Origin: Planctomycetota bacterium
Lineage (GTDB): Bacteria > Planctomycetota > Phycisphaerae > Sedimentisphaerales > UBA12454
Direction: 5' to 3'
DNA length: 14,664 bases
Assembly: GCA_018828825.1 (NCBI GenBank)
Contig: JAHJUV010000103.1
Location: forward strand, 1-14,664
Position numbers and translations under genes: made by a program
Shown: one piece after another, positions 14,150 through 14,664 of the stretch
How the letters are laid out: every line of letters starts with the position of its first letter
Position numbering within the stretch: position 1 is the stretch's first letter
Notes under the pieces: generated by a model
What the model saw: only the letters and a program-made list of their open reading frames with translations
The model's database searches: none
Told to the model about the DNA's origin: nothing

Positions 14150-14166
14150 GTGATAAAGTTTATCAC
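14150..14166. promoter_or_regulatory. 17-bp perfect palindrome, candidate activator site (UAS)
   Basis: GTGATAAA-G-TTTATCAC is an exact 8+8 palindrome with a one-base centre, which suits a DNA-bound dimer better than an RNA hairpin. It is centred about 133 bases before the predicted sigma54 start. Sigma54 activators usually bind dyad sites at about 80-150 bases upstream. Confidence 0.45.
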
Positions 14167-14212
14167 AGTGCCGTTGTTATTTAACTAAGCCGATGCTGTG
14201 CTAACTTTTTCT

Positions 14213-14227
14213 ACAATATAATGTTGT
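14213..14227. promoter_or_regulatory. Imperfect 15-bp palindrome containing TATAAT
   Basis: ACAATATAATGTTGT is palindromic apart from one mismatched pair. It lies between the 17-bp palindrome and the sigma54 promoter. It may be a second regulator site, or TATAAT (14217-14222) may act as a -10 box, although no good -35 is present at the right distance. Confidence 0.25.
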
Positions 14228-14264
14228 GGATATGAGTTAATCCGCTCGGCGAATTGTAAAACTT

Positions 14265-14281
14265 CTGGCACAAACTTTGCT
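14265..14281 (+). promoter_or_regulatory. Sigma54 (RpoN) -24/-12 promoter
   Basis: CTGGCACAAACTTTGCT matches the YTGGCACGRNNNTTGCW consensus at every fixed position except the G after GGCAC. The invariant GG (14267-14268) and GC (14279-14280) are separated by exactly ten bases. The expected start is about 14291-14292 (GG). A competing sigma70 reading uses TTGCTT (14277-14282) and TATACT (14298-14303), but its spacer is only 15 bases; it would start near 14310. Confidence 0.65.
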
Positions 14282-14290
14282 TAACAGATA

Positions 14291-14458
14291 GGCACTTTAT
14301 ACTTTGCCGGGTGGGCTGAGTATCTTGATCCTTGGAGGAGGAGAAGATAGGTAAGCCCGCCTGTAAACGCAACCAGGGCTAAAAATATATAAATAGAACC
14401 CTGTTAAATATATTGCGTTCTATGGAGCTGGTCGGGAGGAGGCAGCTCCATTCTTTTT
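14291..14458 (+). ncRNA. Candidate structured small RNA (about 168 nt), no known family
   Basis: Three hairpins follow one another. The first pairs GGTGGGCT (14310-14317) with AGCCCGCC (14354-14361), with an inner TATCTT/AAGATA stem (14321-14326, 14344-14349) and a loop holding GGAGGAGGAG. The second pairs AACGCAA (14366-14372) with TTGCGTT (14413-14419) and, inside, CAGGG with CCCTG, around an AU-rich loop. The third is the terminator hairpin with GGGAGGAGG in its loop. The promoter upstream and terminator downstream define a complete transcription unit with no convincing protein. Loops rich in AGGA/GGA are the known hallmark of CsrA/RsmA-titrating RNAs such as CsrB and RsmZ; that role is inferred here. 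A 16-codon frame from TTG 14332 to TAA lies inside and is probably not translated. I do not recognise an Rfam family. Confidence 0.5.
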
Positions 14459-14495
14459 GCGCTGAAAAAGGGGGAAATAGAAATCCGCAATATAT
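14408..14495. repeat. 10-bp inverted repeat spanning the terminator
   Basis: ATATATTGCG (14408-14417) and CGCAATATAT (14486-14495) are exact reverse complements. The left arm overlaps the TTGCGTT arm of the second hairpin, so the two pairings are mutually exclusive. If transcription passes the terminator, the RNA could refold. Confidence 0.35.
14422..14458 (+). terminator. Rho-independent terminator with GGAGGAGG loop
   Basis: ATGGAGCTG (14422-14430) pairs perfectly with CAGCTCCAT (14443-14451). The 12-base loop contains GGGAGGAGG, and TCTTTTT follows directly. It defines the 3' end of the candidate small RNA. Confidence 0.75.
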
Positions 14496-14602
14496 CTTCC
14501 GCTTTACTGTTATTTACTCAATCTGTAATTTGCAAAAGTCCATAAAAAGCGTATCGCTGATGATTTTGCGTTGGGAAGGCACAAAAGAGGTGTGTGCAGG
14601 AT

Positions 14603-14664
14603 TGGGCGATACAGGACTCGAACCTGTGACCCGCTGATTAAGAATCAGCTGCTCTACCAACTGA
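14603..14664 (-). tRNA. tRNA-Lys, anticodon CTT, 5' end cut by window edge
   Basis: On the minus strand the sequence runs from inside the D arm (TCAGTTGGTAGAGC) to the discriminator A (14603). The anticodon stem is GCTGA/TCAGC with loop TTCTTAA, giving CTT. The T arm is ACAGG-TTCGAGT-CCTGT, and the 3' acceptor strand is ATCGCCC. The 5' acceptor strand lies beyond the right edge. CCA is not encoded. Confidence 0.95.

Noticed and set aside
14291..14458. Known housekeeping RNAs (SRP RNA, RNase P, tmRNA, 6S)
   Set aside because: None of their conserved cores (for example GGAAGCAGCC of SRP or GAGGAAAGTCC of RNase P) is present, and RNase P and tmRNA are also much longer than this transcript.
14310..14460. 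Resemblance to a c-di-GMP (GEMM) riboswitch (ACGCAACCAGGGCTAAA)
   Set aside because: Only fragments are similar; the second conserved half (GACGCAAAGCC, GGTAGCGGGG) is absent and no gene follows.
14413..14637. 74-codon plus-strand frame starting at TTG
   Set aside because: It runs through a terminator and into the antisense of tRNA-Lys (its end GLEPVTR is the usual tRNA artefact).
1..14664. CRISPR array or transposon ends
   Set aside because: No regularly spaced direct repeats, transposase-like protein or paired terminal inverted repeats were found.

Overview
The window looks like ordinary chromosome from a Gram-negative-type bacterium of moderate GC content. The style is that of the Planctomycetota/Phycisphaerae (PVC group). 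This placement is an inference from the protein sequences (GroEL, PPDK, RimO), frequent start sites without a Shine-Dalgarno sequence, and the gene mix; it was not tested by phylogeny. No phage, plasmid, CRISPR or transposase signature was seen.

Left half (1-8160), all on the minus strand. Reading in the direction of transcription: trmB (tRNA m7G46 methyltransferase), rimO (ribosomal protein S12 methylthiotransferase), pgsA (phosphatidylglycerophosphate synthase) and a small unknown membrane protein lie close together and may form one operon. A strong sigma70-type promoter then starts ppdK (pyruvate, phosphate dikinase). Next comes tRNA-His(GTG) with its own promoter and rho-independent terminator. 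After it are hemW and lepA, a commonly conserved pair; lepA runs off the left edge. The themes are translation quality, tRNA and ribosome modification, membrane lipid synthesis and central carbon metabolism.

Right half (8266-14037), all on the plus strand. A divergent isochorismatase-fold protein has Ala where the catalytic Cys should be. A degenerate response-regulator receiver protein sits 12 bases upstream of groES-groEL, with no CIRCE operator visible. A strong 13-bp hairpin closes the groESL unit and is followed by a small two-TM protein. Last is a five-TM LtaS-like sulfatase-superfamily protein whose predicted promoter would give a leaderless mRNA.

Right end (14038-14602), about 565 bases without a convincing protein gene. 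This is the most interesting part. It holds palindromic operator-like sites, a near-perfect sigma54 (-24/-12) promoter, and about 170 bases that fold into three hairpins ending in a canonical terminator. Two loops expose GGAGGAGG-type sequence. Together these look like an activator-controlled sigma54 small-RNA gene, possibly one that titrates CsrA or acts through Shine-Dalgarno mimicry. The window ends in a truncated tRNA-Lys(CTT) on the minus strand.
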